Below, piece after piece: positions 63,326-64,000 of a stretch of DNA of 64,000 nt. The notes beneath the pieces are model-generated. The model did not search any database and was not told the origin of the DNA. It saw nothing but the letters and a program-made list of their open reading frames with translations. This DNA is from an uncultured Hyphomicrobiales bacterium (GTDB taxonomy: Bacteria; Pseudomonadota; Alphaproteobacteria; Rhizobiales; Beijerinckiaceae): positions 1 through 64,000 of the forward strand of contig CAIZEI010000067.1 in the NCBI GenBank assembly GCA_903931945.1, read 5' to 3'. The translations under genes and the position numbers were made by a program. Each line of letters begins with the position of its first letter. The stretch's first letter is position 1.

Positions 63326-64000
63326 TGCTTGCCTCCCCATTGGCGCCGATCGCCCAAGTCAGGATACAGTTGACGTGGAACTGACCGCGCAATCCACGCT
63401 CCGCAATCATGGCGGCGCGGGAGGGTTGCAGATTGCCAGCCGCGTCGGTGGAGCGGCTTTGCAACAACGCCGGACCTCCGTCCCATTTCCAGGGGATGCG
63501 AAAGCGGGTCAGCGCCTTGGGCAGCACAGGATCCTGCAAGGCCGCCGGCGCCCAGCTTTTACCGCCATCGGCGGAAACCTCGACGGTTTTGATTTGCCCG
63601 GCGCCGGACCAGGCGAGACCGGAAATCTCAAAAAGGCCGGGTCCTGGCATCCCGATCCCGGGCGAAGGCCGCGTAATGAACGAATTCACCTCGATCGGCC
63701 AGATGAATTGCCAGGTCTTGCCGCTGTCGAGCAGCACTGTGTATTTCGAGGTTTCATCCTTCGTCATGACCGGGCTTGCAACGAGTTTGAGCCTTCGCAG
63801 CCATTTCACATTCATGTTGCCCTCAAAGCCGGGCGCAAGCAGGCGCACGGGATAGCCATTGCCTGGCCGGATGCGCTCGCCATTCTGGTAGAGACAGACC
63901 AATGCGTCGTCCATTGCCTTGGCAAGCGGGATCGAGCGGCTCATGCCAGCCGAATCGGCGCCCTCGGCGAAAACGAATTTGGCCGCAGGATCGACGCCCG
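63312..64000 (-). CDS. soxC: SoxC/sulfite oxidase-family molybdoprotein, C-terminal part (runs off the right edge)
   Basis: Only the last 229 codons are in the window, entering at the right edge with GVDPAAKFVFAEGADSAG. SRSIPLAKAMDDALVCLYQNGE, GYPVRLLAPGFEGNMNVKWLRRL and the C-terminal Mo-cofactor dimerisation domain (TVEVSADGGKSW; RFRIPWKWDG; QFHVNCILTWAIGANGEASNVYV) identify the sulfite oxidase fold. The enzyme oxidises sulfite or protein-bound sulfane sulfur in the periplasm and passes electrons to the cytochrome encoded next. Whether a full sox operon lies beyond the edge is not visible. Confidence 0.85.
   Translation of the reverse strand, partial: GVDPAAKFVFAEGADSAGMSRSIPLAKAMDDALVCLYQNGERIRPGNGYPVRLLAPGFEGNMNVKWLRRLKLVASPVMTKDETSKYTVLLDSGKTWQFIWPIEVNSFITRPSPGIGMPGPGLFEISGLAWSGAGQIKTVEVSADGGKSWAPAALQDPVLPKALTRFRIPWKWDGGPALLQSRSTDAAGNLQPSRAAMIAERGLRGQFHVNCILTWAIGANGEASNVYV

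Overview
The window reads as chromosomal DNA of a GC-rich alphaproteobacterium, most likely of the order Hyphomicrobiales (Rhizobiales). Pointers are the hisZ-hisG pair, the cysQ / DUF4170 / DUF374 / waaA / lpxK block, the complete pho-pst locus with a 7+4+7 Pho box, a very large Sel1/coiled-coil polarity-type protein, and the coexistence of monomeric and dimeric NADP-isocitrate dehydrogenases. Genus cannot be fixed from the sequence alone. No rRNA, tRNA, CRISPR array, transposase or integrase was recognised. Gene density is high, strands alternate, and many genes are coupled by ATGA overlaps.

Layout. 1-181: N-terminus of RNase R. 284-2385: two paralogous bicupins. 2386-3702: lower-GC stretch with a HEPN-like orphan. 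3703-7245: heme-c/beta-propeller protein, then hisZ-hisG. 7264-10101: flavoprotein monooxygenase and a CaiB/BaiF CoA-transferase. 10233-13737: mepA and rfbC-rfbB-rfbD (rfbA is not here). 13782-16814: a third cupin of the same family, remnants of a molybdenum-hydroxylase operon, and a fumarate-reductase-like flavoprotein with an orphan [2Fe-2S] partner. 17087-22189: a fluoroacetate-dehalogenase-like hydrolase and the two isocitrate dehydrogenases. 22307-25180: a frameshifted GT2 glycosyltransferase and a solitary solute-binding protein. 25193-32754: phosphate regulon (phoR, pstS-pstC-pstA-pstB-phoU-phoB, ppk2) with Pho boxes before pstS and ppk2. 32775-38741: carA, yqeY and the lipid A/Kdo block. 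39457-42032: a TetR-controlled five-gene cassette with a visible operator. 42247-48282: a broken secreted-protein gene, rsmE, an acetyltransferase, an M23 peptidase, gluQ and alkA. 48284-49261: AT-rich islet with a SLATT-type two-TM protein and a small charged protein. 49262-52316: aromatic-acid-type MFS transporter, a 24-codon gene with an extended Shine-Dalgarno and its own terminator, and a second flavoprotein monooxygenase. 52398-62015: ComEA-like and YkuD proteins, an intact three-subunit molybdenum hydroxylase, and the 1473-residue Sel1 protein. 62189-64000: a MerR regulator, a cytochrome c and the start-truncated SoxC-like sulfite dehydrogenase.

How the parts fit. The phosphate block is a coherent system: sensing (PhoR/PhoB/PhoU), uptake (PstSCAB) and polyphosphate metabolism (PPK2) under recognisable Pho boxes. 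The oxidoreductases, CoA-transferase, cupins, dehalogenase-like hydrolase and AAHS-type transporter point to a versatile catabolism of organic acids, aromatic or halogenated compounds, but they are scattered and their substrates cannot be read from sequence. The least familiar pieces are the SLATT/small-protein pair, the 24-codon gene, the FrdA-like protein with an altered active site, and the bicupin pair in which one partner has lost most metal ligands.
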